Program-made: the position numbers and the translations under genes
The notes under the pieces: model-generated
Told to the model about the DNA's origin: nothing
What the model saw: the letters and a program-made list of their open reading frames with translations, nothing else
Databases searched by the model: none
Part shown: piece by piece, positions 34,880 through 43,666 of the stretch
Position numbering within the stretch: position 1 is the stretch's first letter
How the letters are laid out: every line of letters begins with the position of its first letter
Assembly (NCBI RefSeq): GCF_015235415.1
Contig: NZ_JADGLL010000018.1
Span: 1-59,348, forward strand
Direction: 5' to 3'
Source of the DNA: Microbacterium paludicola
GTDB lineage: Bacteria; Actinomycetota; Actinomycetes; Actinomycetales; Microbacteriaceae
Length of the DNA: 59,348 nt

Positions 34880-35401
34880 TCAGACCGGCAACGACTTTCG
34901 GATGTCCTGGATCAGCTGGGCAAGGTCGACAGGGGCAGACGTGTCGACTCGCAGCGTCGGCAGTCCCGAGATCGGTGCGGCCCCCTCCGTCAGCACCTCC
35001 CACTCCTCGCGGCGGCCCGCGTCGGCGTGCGCCTTGTGGCGGGGCCGGTCGCGCGCACGCTGGCGGGCGACGTCCCGCGGCACGTCGCACCAGAGCTCGA
35101 TTCCCGCCGGGGCGCCGATGCTCTCATGCCCGCGTCGGAACCACCGCTCATCCCGACCAGAGGCCCAGAAGGACTCGATCATCACGACGCCGTCCAACAT
35201 CCCGGCGATCGCCCAGAGCGCATCCGTGGCCACCGCGCCGATCCGGGATGTCGGGAGCGGAGCGTCGACGGCATCCGCGAGCGCTTCCTTCAGCGCATCC
35301 TTCGCAACGAGGGTGACACCGAGCTCACGCGCGAGCGGCGCGGCGAGGGTGGTCTTACCGGCGCCGGGGATCCCGTTCACCACGATCAAGAAGTCGGCCA
35401 C
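34880..35401 (-). CDS. P-loop AAA/chloramphenicol-phosphotransferase-like kinase
   Basis: This 173-residue protein has Walker A GIPGAGKTT (about residues 10-18) directly after beta-1 FLIVVNG. A kinase-like layout follows, with Lys/Asp KDALKEALAD, VVMIESFWAS and the LID region DVPRDVARQRARDR. The C-terminal PTLRVDTSAPVD motif is typical of small nucleotide or antibiotic kinases. GTG start at 35401. Two sets of paired palindromes flank the gene. Substrate unknown. Confidence 0.82.
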   Translation of the reverse strand: MADFLIVVNGIPGAGKTTLAAPLARELGVTLVAKDALKEALADAVDAPLPTSRIGAVATDALWAIAGMLDGVVMIESFWASGRDERWFRRGHESIGAPAGIELWCDVPRDVARQRARDRPRHKAHADAGRREEWEVLTEGAAPISGLPTLRVDTSAPVDLAQLIQDIRKSLPV

Positions 35402-35438
35402 GGGTCGAGCGTATGGCCCGTGCCCCGGTGGAACGCTC

Positions 35439-35532
35439 TTGCCCCGATCCGCAGGTGTGAGGCGGCGGTTTGGGGCAACCGGCGCGGGCTCTTGCCCCAT
35501 CCGGCCGCTTCGAAGCGACGGTTCGGGGCAAG
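35439..35532. repeat. Paired palindromes (TTGCCCC..GGGGCAA type)
   Basis: Unit 1 at 35439-35478 is TTGCCCC/GGGGCAA with an inner CCGC/GCGG. Unit 2 at 35491-35532 is CTTGCCCC/GGGGCAAG with an inner perfect CGCTTCGAAGCG. They lie between the start of the P-loop kinase gene and the end of the lipoprotein gene. Confidence 0.72.
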
Positions 35533-35541
35533 GGGCTGCCG

Positions 35542-37572
35542 TCAGCCGGCGGTGAGGGCCTCGGCGATGTTCTCGACCGTGGCGAGGCCCTCGGGCAGCT
35601 GCCACTGCGTGGGGTCGTCGGCGCTCGCCGCCGTGATGACGATGCGGTAGCCGGGAAGCCACGACTCCAGCTCCACGCCGCTGGGGACGTAGGCGCCGAC
35701 GGCGAAGCCGCCCGCCGCGTCGAGCGCGGGGGAGTCCTGGACGCCGCCGAGCTCGGCCTTGCCGGCCTCGACGCGGCGGCGGGCGACCTCGTCCGCGTCC
35801 GCGACCTCTCGGGAGACCCACACCTGCACGCGGGACTTCACGGTCGCGTCGTCCGCCGCCTTCCCCTTCTCCGCCGCCCAGCCGCAGGCGACGCGGCCGG
35901 TGCCGGGCGCCGCGATGCCGCGCAGCGGATGGAACCCCGCGGCAAGCGGCTGCGCGAGCGCGAACAGGTCGTCGCACGACAGCATCGCGAGGCCCAGGCC
36001 CGCGATCTCGTCCACCACCACACGCGCGGCGGCCGGATCCGCCCACTCGTCCGGCAGGATCGCCGCGAACCGGGCGCGCTCCTCCGGTGTGCAGTCGGCG
36101 AGCGGCTTCACGGATGCGGCGGCCGCGGTGCGCCAGCGCGGGTCGGAGGCGAGCTCGCGCGATCCCGAGGCGTACGCCGGCTGCAGTGCAAGCTCGGCGA
36201 ACAGGGCGGTGGCATCCGCCTCCGCGTCGTCGCACGTCGGGCGCCACGATCCCGGCGCGGGGGCGTCCCGGGCGGCGAGCACGGTCCACGAGCCGCCGCC
36301 GGCAGGCGTCGCCGCCGCGGCGACGAGGCCCTCGGCCGCCGAGGCTGCCAGCGCGTCGAACGCGCCGCCCGCGGCGATCCGCATCGCGGAGGCCACTGCC
36401 CGCGCCCCCTGGACCTCCGTCGCCTCGGCCGAGCCTCCCGCCGCCTCGGACAGGCGGGTCGCGAGCGCCGACTCGGGATGGGCGACGCAGCCGGTGAGGG
36501 CGCGGCCGATGTCGGCGACGTCGGTCGCATCCGAGACGTCGTCGGCACCGGCCGATCCGCACGCATACAGGGTCGAGACGAGCGCCGTGACCGAGGGGTC
36601 CGGCACGTCGCCGAACGAGACGCGGCGCGTGAACGCGGCGAGCAGGTCGACGGTCGCCGTTCGCGGATCCACCCCGGCGACCGCGCGATAGGGGACGGCC
36701 GGATCGGTCGGCGCGGCGAGACCCACGTCGACGCCCGTGCGCGGCGGCAGCAGCGCGGTGCCGGGCCCGTCGACGAGCCCCGCGGCGATGCGCCAGAAGC
36801 GGTCGCCGCCCGCCGTGTCCGAGCGCGTCTTCCAGGCGAACTCGGCGTCGCCGTCGAGCTCGAGAGCGCGGGTCACGCCGTCCTGGCTGCGCGTCTTGAC
36901 CGTGAGGACATCCGACTGGTGGCCCTCGACGCACGTCGCGATCGTCGCCTCCGGACGAGCGCGATCCGGATCCGTCGCGGTCGCGAGCCAGTCGGGAAGG
37001 GCCGCATCCGTGCAGGTGGGAGGCGTCGCCTCGGCCAGCTCGGCGGGCGTCTCGTCCAGCGCGACCGTCGCCCACGTCACGATGCCGGTGTCGGTCAGCT
37101 CGGCCGTCAGGGCGCCGTCGGCGACGGTCGGGGCATCGGGCTGCGGCACCCACACGCGCCGGCGATCGTCCCAGCGCACGAGCGACGCGGCGGCCGCCGC
37201 CTCGGCCGGAAGACCCGCGACGTCCCACGAGACCGTCACCGGATCGGCGAACGACGCGGGCGACTCGAACCGCACCGGGGCGCCGAAGACCTCGAGGGCG
37301 ATCCCCGAGTCGGCCTCGCCGATCGGCGCGCCGACCGCCACGTTCGCGACATTCGCGGTCACGGCATCCGCCGGCACGTCGATCGTCACGCCGGAGGCCG
37401 TCCAGTGATCCCCGTCGCGATCCACCTGCGTGGTGCGGACGTCCGCGAAGGAGGGGAGCGGATCGCGCCGCGCCTCGCCGGCGGACGGCTCGGGAACGCA
37501 GGCGGTGAGGCCGAGCACGAGGGCGGCGGCAACGGCGACCGCGATGGCCGGGCGGCGCGCTTCGATCCTCAC
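35542..37572 (-). CDS. Large secreted lipoprotein, unknown function
   Basis: This 676-residue lipoprotein has signal peptide VRIEARRPAIAVAVAAALVLGLTAC with lipobox LTAC (Cys about 25). The mature part starts acidic and Pro-rich. Its N-terminal half (DGDHWTASGVTIDVPADAVT then a predicted beta fold with VTVSWDVAGLP and VPQPDAP) looks like an Ig-like or ZU5-type adhesive domain. The C-terminal half is helical and rich in Ala. A few Cys pairs (about 245, 268 and later) may form disulfides. GTG 37572 is chosen because it is the start of the signal peptide. No catalytic motif seen. Confidence 0.78.
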   Translation of the reverse strand: MRIEARRPAIAVAVAAALVLGLTACVPEPSAGEARRDPLPSFADVRTTQVDRDGDHWTASGVTIDVPADAVTANVANVAVGAPIGEADSGIALEVFGAPVRFESPASFADPVTVSWDVAGLPAEAAAAASLVRWDDRRRVWVPQPDAPTVADGALTAELTDTGIVTWATVALDETPAELAEATPPTCTDAALPDWLATATDPDRARPEATIATCVEGHQSDVLTVKTRSQDGVTRALELDGDAEFAWKTRSDTAGGDRFWRIAAGLVDGPGTALLPPRTGVDVGLAAPTDPAVPYRAVAGVDPRTATVDLLAAFTRRVSFGDVPDPSVTALVSTLYACGSAGADDVSDATDVADIGRALTGCVAHPESALATRLSEAAGGSAEATEVQGARAVASAMRIAAGGAFDALAASAAEGLVAAAATPAGGGSWTVLAARDAPAPGSWRPTCDDAEADATALFAELALQPAYASGSRELASDPRWRTAAAASVKPLADCTPEERARFAAILPDEWADPAAARVVVDEIAGLGLAMLSCDDLFALAQPLAAGFHPLRGIAAPGTGRVACGWAAEKGKAADDATVKSRVQVWVSREVADADEVARRRVEAGKAELGGVQDSPALDAAGGFAVGAYVPSGVELESWLPGYRIVITAASADDPTQWQLPEGLATVENIAEALTAG

Positions 37573-37665
37573 CCGGCAACGGTAACGGCGCTTCCCGCCG
37601 CGGCCGGGGCGGCGCTCCGTAGGATGGGAGCGCGACCGCCCGAGGGCTGAACAGCAGGAGATCAC

Positions 37666-38295
37666 ATGCCGGCCGAACTCATCCATCTCGTGCGTCACGG
37701 CGAGGTGCACAACCCCGACCGCGTCCTCTACGAGCGGCTTCCCGGCTTCCGGCTGAGCGACGACGGACGCCGCATGGCACGCGCCGCGGCCGAGCACGTC
37801 CGGGGCCTCGAGCGTCCGGTGAGCGCGCTGCTGTGCTCGCCGCTGCAGCGCACGCAGGAGTCATCCGAGCCCTTCGCCGAGCTGTTCGACCTGGAGCCGC
37901 GGCTCGAGGAGCGCGTGATCGAGCCGACGAACGTCTTCGCCGGGCTGCGGATGAGCCGCGCGCTTCGCAAGCCCTGGAAGTGGCACCACCTGCGTCGCCC
38001 GTCGGTGCCCAGCTGGGGCGAGCCCTACACACACGTTGTGGACCGGATGCGCTCAGCGCTCGACGAGGCCTGGCACAGCACGCCGGGCGGGGACGTGGTG
38101 ATCGTGTCGCACCAGGCGCCGATCTGGCTGACGCACCTGTCGGTGGCCGGCCTTCCCCTGCCGCACGACCCGCGCACGCGGCGCTGCGCCCTCTCGAGCG
38201 TCACGTCGTTCGAGCGCGTGGGCGACGTGTGGCGCGAGGTGTCGTACGCCGAGCCGGCGGCCGTGGACGACGCGGTGGACGTCGGCGCGGTTTAA
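37666..38295 (+). CDS. Histidine phosphatase family protein
   Basis: This 209-residue phosphoglycerate-mutase-like enzyme has the catalytic LVRHGEVHNP (His9, about), SPLQRTQESSEPF and the second His in VSHQAPIWLTHL. It belongs to the small phosphatase type that precedes the TlpA-CcdA-ResB-CcsB cluster in actinobacteria, also seen in M. tuberculosis. Substrate unknown. Confidence 0.92.
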   Translation: MPAELIHLVRHGEVHNPDRVLYERLPGFRLSDDGRRMARAAAEHVRGLERPVSALLCSPLQRTQESSEPFAELFDLEPRLEERVIEPTNVFAGLRMSRALRKPWKWHHLRRPSVPSWGEPYTHVVDRMRSALDEAWHSTPGGDVVIVSHQAPIWLTHLSVAGLPLPHDPRTRRCALSSVTSFERVGDVWREVSYAEPAAVDDAVDVGAV

Positions 38296-38297
38296 TT

Positions 38298-38310
38298 CCC
38301 GCTTCGCGGG
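38298..38310. terminator. Short hairpin after histidine phosphatase gene
   Basis: CCCGC-TTC-GCGGG forms three bases past the TAA stop, with TTTAATT just before it. Weak terminator candidate. Confidence 0.4.
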
Positions 38311-38369
38311 GCAGTGCAGCTCCCGACCGCGATCACTCGCCCGACGCAAGCGCCGGGACTCGCGATCGC

Positions 38370-38460
38370 GCGCTGTCGCTCCGCTCCATCGATGACGCAC
38401 GTCGCGTTTGCGAGATGGTCGGCAGTCGCTCCGCTCCACGCTCACTTCGTTCGCACGCGG
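38370..38460. repeat. Intact copy of dispersed intergenic repeat
   Basis: Aligns with 30644-30714 plus 32042-32063, i.e. the repeat the IS110 element interrupted. It contains CCGCTCCA followed by TCGAT (38381-38393), a partial match to the bridge RNA guides. The rest of the 285-base gap (38296-38580) shows no gene. Confidence 0.75.
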
Positions 38461-38580
38461 TGGGCGCGTCCGAGAAGAAATCTCCACGCCCCACCGGTTG
38501 ACGATGCTCCGTGCGCCCGCTTCCCTCCTGCTTTCGGCTCGCACACAGCCCGGCCATAAGCGGAAACGTAGGATTGTGGC

Positions 38581-39192
38581 GTGTCTCGAGCCGCTCGATC
38601 CCCCCGTCGTCTGACCGCGGTGATCGGCGCCGCGGCGCTCGCGCTGACCCTCGCGGCGTGCACGCCCGATCCGGTCACCGAGCAGTACCGCCAGGGAAGC
38701 GAGACCGGGTACATCGCCGGCGAGTTCCAGGTCGACGAGATCGACCTCGCCGACCGCGGTGAGCCCGTCGTCTGGGAGAGCACGACCGACACGGGCGAGC
38801 CGCTCTCGAGCGAGGATGTCCTCGGCGATGTCGTCGTCGTCAACTTCTGGTACGCCGGATGCGCCCCCTGCCGCGTCGAGGCCGCCCACCTCGAGGACGT
38901 GTGGCAGGAGTACCGCGACGAGGGTGTCTCGTTCGTCGGTGTGAACACGTTCGACCAGCCGGATCAGGCACGGTCGTTCGCGGAGAAGTGGGGCGTCACC
39001 TACCCGAGCGTGATCGACGCGAACGACGCGGCTGTGAAGCTCGCGTTCGCGGCGGCGACGCCGATCCAGGCGACCCCCGTCACGCTCGTGCTCGACCGAG
39101 AGGGTCGGGTCGCCGCACGCATCATCGGCGCGATCGACAGCCCGTCCATCCTGTCCACGCTCGTCGCGGACACGCTCGAGGAGAAGGCGTGA
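38581..39192 (+). CDS. TlpA-type thiol-disulfide lipoprotein (cytochrome c maturation)
   Basis: This 203-residue lipoprotein thioredoxin keeps apocytochrome heme-binding cysteines reduced outside the membrane. The signal peptide ends in LTLAAC (about 27). The thioredoxin fold has active site CAPC in FWYAGCAPCRVEA and a cis-Pro TPVTLVL near the end. GTG start. CcdA, eight bases downstream, supplies electrons. Confidence 0.93.
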   Translation: MSRAARSPRRLTAVIGAAALALTLAACTPDPVTEQYRQGSETGYIAGEFQVDEIDLADRGEPVVWESTTDTGEPLSSEDVLGDVVVVNFWYAGCAPCRVEAAHLEDVWQEYRDEGVSFVGVNTFDQPDQARSFAEKWGVTYPSVIDANDAAVKLAFAAATPIQATPVTLVLDREGRVAARIIGAIDSPSILSTLVADTLEEKA

Positions 39193-39199
39193 CCGGCGC

Positions 39200-39964
39200 G
39201 TGAATCCCGGCGCCCTTGTCCTCGACGGCGCCCTGTGGGCGGCGATCCCCGTCGCCCTTCTCGCGGGGCTGATCTCCTTCCTCTCACCGTGCGTGCTGCC
39301 GCTCGTTCCCGGCTACCTCGGGTTCATCAGCGGCGCCGTCTCGCCGAGGCAGGCCGGATCGGGCGTGCTCGCCGGGCGCGGGCGGCTCGTCGGCGGCGTG
39401 CTGCTGTTCATCGCGGGCTTCACGCTCGTGTTCGTCACGATCGTTGTGCTCGGCGGGCTCGCGGGCGGCGCGATGCAGCGGTTCTCGCTGCAGTACGGCG
39501 ACCTCGTGACCCGCATCCTCGGCGCGCTGATCATCCTGCTCGGGCTCGTCTTCATCGGGTTCTTCGGCTTCGCCCAGCGCACGGCGAAGCTGCAGCTCAA
39601 GGGTGACCTCGGCCTCATCGGCGCCCCGCTGCTCGGCATCGCGCTCGGCCTCGGCTGGGCGCCCTGCATCGGCCCGACGCTCAGCGCGATCCTCGCCATC
39701 GCCTGGCAGCAGGGCGACCCCGCCCGTGCCGGCCTGCTGGGCCTCGCGTATTCGCTGGGCCTCGGCATCCCGTTCCTGCTCGTCGCGCTCGGCTTCGGCT
39801 GGGCCACCCGCTCGATCGCCTTCCTGCGCCGCCACATCCGCGTGGTGAACATCGGCGGCGGCGTGCTGCTCGTCATCCTGGGTGCGCTCATGGTGACCGG
39901 CATCTGGACCATGATCATGTCTCGCCTGCAGGGGGTGTTCGCCAGTGTCCCGACTCTCCTCTGA
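39200..39964 (+). CDS. ccdA: Cytochrome c biogenesis protein CcdA
   Basis: This 254-residue six-helix membrane protein carries electrons from cytosolic thioredoxin to the TlpA protein. Redox-active Cys residues lie in SFLSPCVLPLVPGY (about 25-38) and in GLGWAPCIGPTL (about 150). GTG start after a 7-base gap. It overlaps resB by 20 bases. Confidence 0.95.
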   Translation: MNPGALVLDGALWAAIPVALLAGLISFLSPCVLPLVPGYLGFISGAVSPRQAGSGVLAGRGRLVGGVLLFIAGFTLVFVTIVVLGGLAGGAMQRFSLQYGDLVTRILGALIILLGLVFIGFFGFAQRTAKLQLKGDLGLIGAPLLGIALGLGWAPCIGPTLSAILAIAWQQGDPARAGLLGLAYSLGLGIPFLLVALGFGWATRSIAFLRRHIRVVNIGGGVLLVILGALMVTGIWTMIMSRLQGVFASVPTLL

Positions 39965-41633
39965 GGACGCCTCCGTGCAGCAGCGCGACGGATCCGAGCC
40001 GCTGCGGCCCTCCGACCACGTCGACGGCGAGGCCGACAGCGGCGTGAACTCGCCCGCGCTCGGGATCGTGGGATGGCTGCGCTGGGGATGGCGACAGCTC
40101 ACCAGCATGCGCACCGCGCTGATCCTGCTGCTGCTGCTCGCGATCGCCGCCGTTCCCGGGTCGATCTTCCCGCAGCGGATGGCGAACCCGAACGGCGTGA
40201 CGCAGTGGGAGCGGGACAATCCCGACCTGTTCCCGATCCTGGATGCGATCCAGATGTTCGACGTCTACATGTCGGCCTGGTTCTCGGCGATCTACATCCT
40301 GCTGTTCATCTCGCTCGTCGGCTGCATCCTGCCGCGCACGAAGCACCACTGGAAGGCCCTGCGCTCCCGGCCGCCGCGCACCCCCGCCCGGCTGTCGCGC
40401 CTCGACGACCACCTCGAGCAGCGGATCGACGGCGACCAGGATGACGCGAAGCACGCGGTCGACCTCGCCGAGGCGCAGCTGCGCTCTGCCGGCTACCGCG
40501 TCGAGCGGTACGACGGGCGCGGGAGCTTCTCGGTCTCCGCTGAGCGCGGCTACCTGCGCGAGACGGGCAACCTCGTGTTCCACGCCTCGCTCGTCGGCGT
40601 GCTGCTCGCGGTCGGGATCGGCGGGGGCTTCGCGTACACCGGCCAGCGGGTGATCTACGAGGGCCAGGCAGTGGTGAACGCGCTCGTCGACTACTCGTCG
40701 ATGAACCGCGGCCGCTTCGTCGGCGACGACGCGCTGACGCCCTACGCGATCCGCCTCGACTCGTTCGACGTCACGTACCAGCCGCCCCTCACGAGCGGCG
40801 CGGGGCAGGCGGGCGACTTCGCCGCGAACGTCACCGTGCGCGAGCCGGGCGGCGACGAGACCAAGGGAACCGTGCGGGTCAACCACCCCCTCGAGGTGGC
40901 GGGGGAGCGCATCTACCTGCTCGGCAACGGCTACGCCCCGACCATCACGGTGCGCGACGCCGAGGGCACGCCGGTGTACAGCGAGACGGTGCCGTTCCTG
41001 CCGCAGGACGCGAACCTCACGTCCCTCGGCGTGCTGAAGATCGCCGACGGCCTTCCCGAGCAGATCGGCATGCTCGGCTTCCTCTACCCGACGCAGGCCA
41101 CGCTCGAGACCGGCGCGTTGACCTCCGTGTACGGCGACCTGCTCGACCCGATCCTCACGCTCAACGTGTACTCGGGCGACCTCGGCATCGACGGGGGAGT
41201 CCCGCGCAGCGTGTACGAGCTCGACCCCAGCGGGATGGAGCAGCTCACGGGCGGCGACACCGGCGTCGAGTCGATCAAGCTCGCCCCCGGCGAGACCGCG
41301 GACCTGCCGAACGGCCTCGGCACCGTGACGTTCGAGGACGAGACGCCCGAGGGCGCCGACCGCGACCAGGTCGGGATGACCGAGTCGGTCAAGCGATTCG
41401 CGTCGCTGCAGACCCACCGCGACGACTCCTCGATCTTCGTGCTCGTCTTCGCCGTCCTCGCGGTGCTCGGCCTGCTCACCGCCCTGTTCGTGCCGCGCCG
41501 CCGCGTGTGGGTGAAGGCGACGCCGGATGAGACCGGCATCCGGCTCGAATACGCCGCCCTCGCGCGCGGCGATGACCCCACGCTCGCGACCGCGATCGAG
41601 CAGCTGCGCGCCAAGCACCTCGACAGCCTGTAG
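39945..41633 (+). CDS. resB: Cytochrome c biogenesis protein ResB
   Basis: This 562-residue membrane protein forms the heme-handling complex of System II with CcsB. Three N-terminal helices start near LTSMRTALILLLLL (about 52) and IYILLFISLVGCILP (about 117), with a third near LVGVLLAVGIGGG. A large extracytoplasmic domain follows and the last helix is near FVLVFAVLAVLGLLTALFV. GTG 39945 lies inside the end of ccdA; the real start could be slightly later. Confidence 0.94.
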   Translation: MSRLSSEDASVQQRDGSEPLRPSDHVDGEADSGVNSPALGIVGWLRWGWRQLTSMRTALILLLLLAIAAVPGSIFPQRMANPNGVTQWERDNPDLFPILDAIQMFDVYMSAWFSAIYILLFISLVGCILPRTKHHWKALRSRPPRTPARLSRLDDHLEQRIDGDQDDAKHAVDLAEAQLRSAGYRVERYDGRGSFSVSAERGYLRETGNLVFHASLVGVLLAVGIGGGFAYTGQRVIYEGQAVVNALVDYSSMNRGRFVGDDALTPYAIRLDSFDVTYQPPLTSGAGQAGDFAANVTVREPGGDETKGTVRVNHPLEVAGERIYLLGNGYAPTITVRDAEGTPVYSETVPFLPQDANLTSLGVLKIADGLPEQIGMLGFLYPTQATLETGALTSVYGDLLDPILTLNVYSGDLGIDGGVPRSVYELDPSGMEQLTGGDTGVESIKLAPGETADLPNGLGTVTFEDETPEGADRDQVGMTESVKRFASLQTHRDDSSIFVLVFAVLAVLGLLTALFVPRRRVWVKATPDETGIRLEYAALARGDDPTLATAIEQLRAKHLDSL

Positions 41634-41648
41634 AAGTAGGATCCCCCC

Positions 41649-42641
41649 ATGCATCCCGACGCCCTCTCCCTCGACGCGATCTCGCTGCTGCTGATCTGGA
41701 CGGCGATCGTGATCTACGCCCTGGCGTTCGTCGCGTACGGGGCCGACCTCGCCAAGCGCTCGCAGCTCTCGCTCGAGCGGCAGGATGCGGCGCGCGAGCT
41801 CGTCGGCGTTGGATCCGGATCGGCGGGGCGCGGCACGGTGCTGAACGGCGCGCCGCAGGATGCCGCGCCGGCCGAGAAGCCGCGTCTCGTGATGGGCCGG
41901 ATCGGCACGTCGCTCACGGTGCTCGGCTTCCTGTTCCACCTCGCGGGAACGGTGCTGCGCGGCGTCGCCGCCGGACGCGTGCCGTGGTCGAACATGTACG
42001 AGTTCGCCATGACCGGCACCCTGCTGATCACGGCGGTGTACCTCGGCGTGCTGTTCTGGCGCGACCTGCGGTTCCTCGGCACGTTCATGATCGGCCTCGT
42101 CACCGTGCTGATGGGTGGGGCGACGCTCTATCACGTCGACGTCGTGCCGCTGATGGATCCGCTCAAGTCGATCTGGCTCGTCGTGCACGTGTTCGTCGCC
42201 TCGCTCGCGACGGCGTTCCTCGCCCTCGGTTTCGGTCTGTCGGTGCTGCAGCTGCTGCAGGCCCGGCGCGAGCGGATCGCCGTCGAGGAGACCGAGCCGA
42301 AGCGGTCGTTCCTGCGGACGCTGCCGAGCTCCGAGGCGCTCGAGGGCCTCGCGTACCGCTTCGCGATCATCGGCTTCATCTTCTGGACCTTCACCCTCAT
42401 CGCCGGCTCGATCTGGGCGCAGGACGCATGGGGCCGCTACTGGGGCTTCGACACCAAGGAAGTGTGGACCTTCATCATCTGGGTCCTCTACGCCGGCTAC
42501 ATCCACGCCCGCGCGACGCGCGGCTGGCGCGGAACGCGCTCGGCCTGGCTGTCGATCGTCGGCTTCGTCGCCGTGATCTTCAACTTCACGATCGTGAACA
42601 TGTTCTTCGAGGGCCTCCACGCGTACAGCGGGTTGTCCTAG
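41649..42641 (+). CDS. ccsB: Cytochrome c biogenesis protein CcsB/CcsA
   Basis: This 330-residue heme exporter and lyase subunit has the WWD-like domain as WGRYWGFDTKEVWTFIIWVLY, and heme-ligand His candidates in HLAGTVLRG and YHVDVVP. About eight membrane helices. It ends the operon TlpA-CcdA-ResB-CcsB. The operon serves the c-type cytochromes of the aa3-type respiratory chain. Confidence 0.95.
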   Translation: MHPDALSLDAISLLLIWTAIVIYALAFVAYGADLAKRSQLSLERQDAARELVGVGSGSAGRGTVLNGAPQDAAPAEKPRLVMGRIGTSLTVLGFLFHLAGTVLRGVAAGRVPWSNMYEFAMTGTLLITAVYLGVLFWRDLRFLGTFMIGLVTVLMGGATLYHVDVVPLMDPLKSIWLVVHVFVASLATAFLALGFGLSVLQLLQARRERIAVEETEPKRSFLRTLPSSEALEGLAYRFAIIGFIFWTFTLIAGSIWAQDAWGRYWGFDTKEVWTFIIWVLYAGYIHARATRGWRGTRSAWLSIVGFVAVIFNFTIVNMFFEGLHAYSGLS

Positions 42642-42690
42642 CGGCTCGCTTCGCTCGCGGGGGTACGAGTCAGGGGCGTCGCATCCGTCC

Positions 42691-42740
42691 GCTGAGACTG
42701 CGCCCCGCGACTGAGGGCGCATCCTGCGGCTGAGACTGCG
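42691..42740. repeat. Direct repeat GCTGAGACTGCG in gap before fruR
   Basis: The 12-mer occurs at 42691-42702 and 42729-42740 with related GACTGAGGGCG between. A CTCGCTTCGCTCGCG repeat fragment is at 42644-42658. The rest of the 254-base gap holds the fruR promoter. Confidence 0.5.
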
Positions 42741-42844
42741 GGTGTGCGCTGCTGTCTCGGACGCGCATCGCTGTGTCGGCCGCGGAGTGCTGTCTCGTCG
42801 ACCGACGGCACTCGCGAGGGTGTGGCATCCGATCTGCGTTTGTG

Positions 42845-42873
42845 TTGTTCTCTGTGGGATTCGATTGTATTCT
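42845..42873 (+). promoter_or_regulatory. Promoter of fruRKA operon
   Basis: TTGTTC (42845-42850) and TATTCT (42868-42873) with a 17-base spacer. A partly repeated TTCGA/TTCTCGA pattern overlaps the -10 region and is a possible FruR binding site. GAAGGAGG is the ribosome site before ATG 42896. Confidence 0.65.
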
Positions 42874-42895
42874 CGATCGCATCCGAAGGAGGACG

Positions 42896-43666
42896 ATGTA
42901 CGCGACGGAGCGCAGGGAGCTGATCGAGCGGGTGCTGCTCGACGAGGCGCGGGTGTCGGTGGCGGAGCTCGCCGAGCGGCTCGGCGTCACGACCGAGACG
43001 GTGCGCCGCGACCTCGCGGTGCTCGAGGAGCACGGCGTGCTGCGGCGCGTCCACGGCGGCGCCGTCGCGGCCGACCGGGGGAGCGCGGCCGAGGTGGATC
43101 TGCGCGAGCGTCTCCGCCGCGGCGGGCCCGCGAAGAGCGCCATCGCCCGGCGCGCGCTCGAGGGTCTCGGCACGGGGTTCACCGGATCCGTCCTGCTCGA
43201 CGCCGGCACCACGACCGGCGCGCTCGCCGACCTGCTGCCCGGCCGCAGCGACGTGCACGTTGTGACGCACTCGGTGGTGCTCGCCGCGGGCCTCACCGGC
43301 GCCGGCTACACCGAGCTCACGACGATCGGCGGCCGGATCCGCGGCATCACGGGCGCCGCCGTGGGCGCCGGCACCGTCGGCGCGATCGAGTCCCTCCGGC
43401 CGGATGTCGCCTTCGTCGGCGCGAATGGGCTCTCGGCCGCGTTCGGGGCGAGCACGCCCGACCCCGAGGAGGCGGACGTCAAGCGCGCGATCGTGCGCGC
43501 CGCGCGCCGCGTCATCCTGCTCGCCGACCGCACCAAGTTCGAGGTCGAGTCGCTGCGCCGGTTCGCCGCTCTGGACGAACTCGACGTGCTCGTGACCGAC
43601 GAGGCTCCCGCCGGAGCCCTGGGTGAGGCGCTGGACGCCGCGGATGTGGAGGTGTGGGTCGCATGA
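42896..43666 (+). CDS. fruR: DeoR-family fructose operon repressor
   Basis: This 256-residue DeoR regulator has the N-terminal HTH VSVAELAERLGVTTETVRRDLAVLEEHGVLRRVHGG. A sugar-phosphate-binding DeoR C-terminal domain follows, with VLLDAGTTTGALADLL. It precedes fruK with a 4-base ATGA overlap, so the regulator is cotranscribed with its target. Likely inducer: fructose-1-phosphate. Confidence 0.9.
   Translation: MYATERRELIERVLLDEARVSVAELAERLGVTTETVRRDLAVLEEHGVLRRVHGGAVAADRGSAAEVDLRERLRRGGPAKSAIARRALEGLGTGFTGSVLLDAGTTTGALADLLPGRSDVHVVTHSVVLAAGLTGAGYTELTTIGGRIRGITGAAVGAGTVGAIESLRPDVAFVGANGLSAAFGASTPDPEEADVKRAIVRAARRVILLADRTKFEVESLRRFAALDELDVLVTDEAPAGALGEALDAADVEVWVA

Noticed and set aside
39915..42722. 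Open frame of 935 codons antisense to resB and ccsB
   Set aside because: Composition is rich in Arg, Glu, Gln and His with no motif; the sense strand encodes recognisable cytochrome c maturation proteins.
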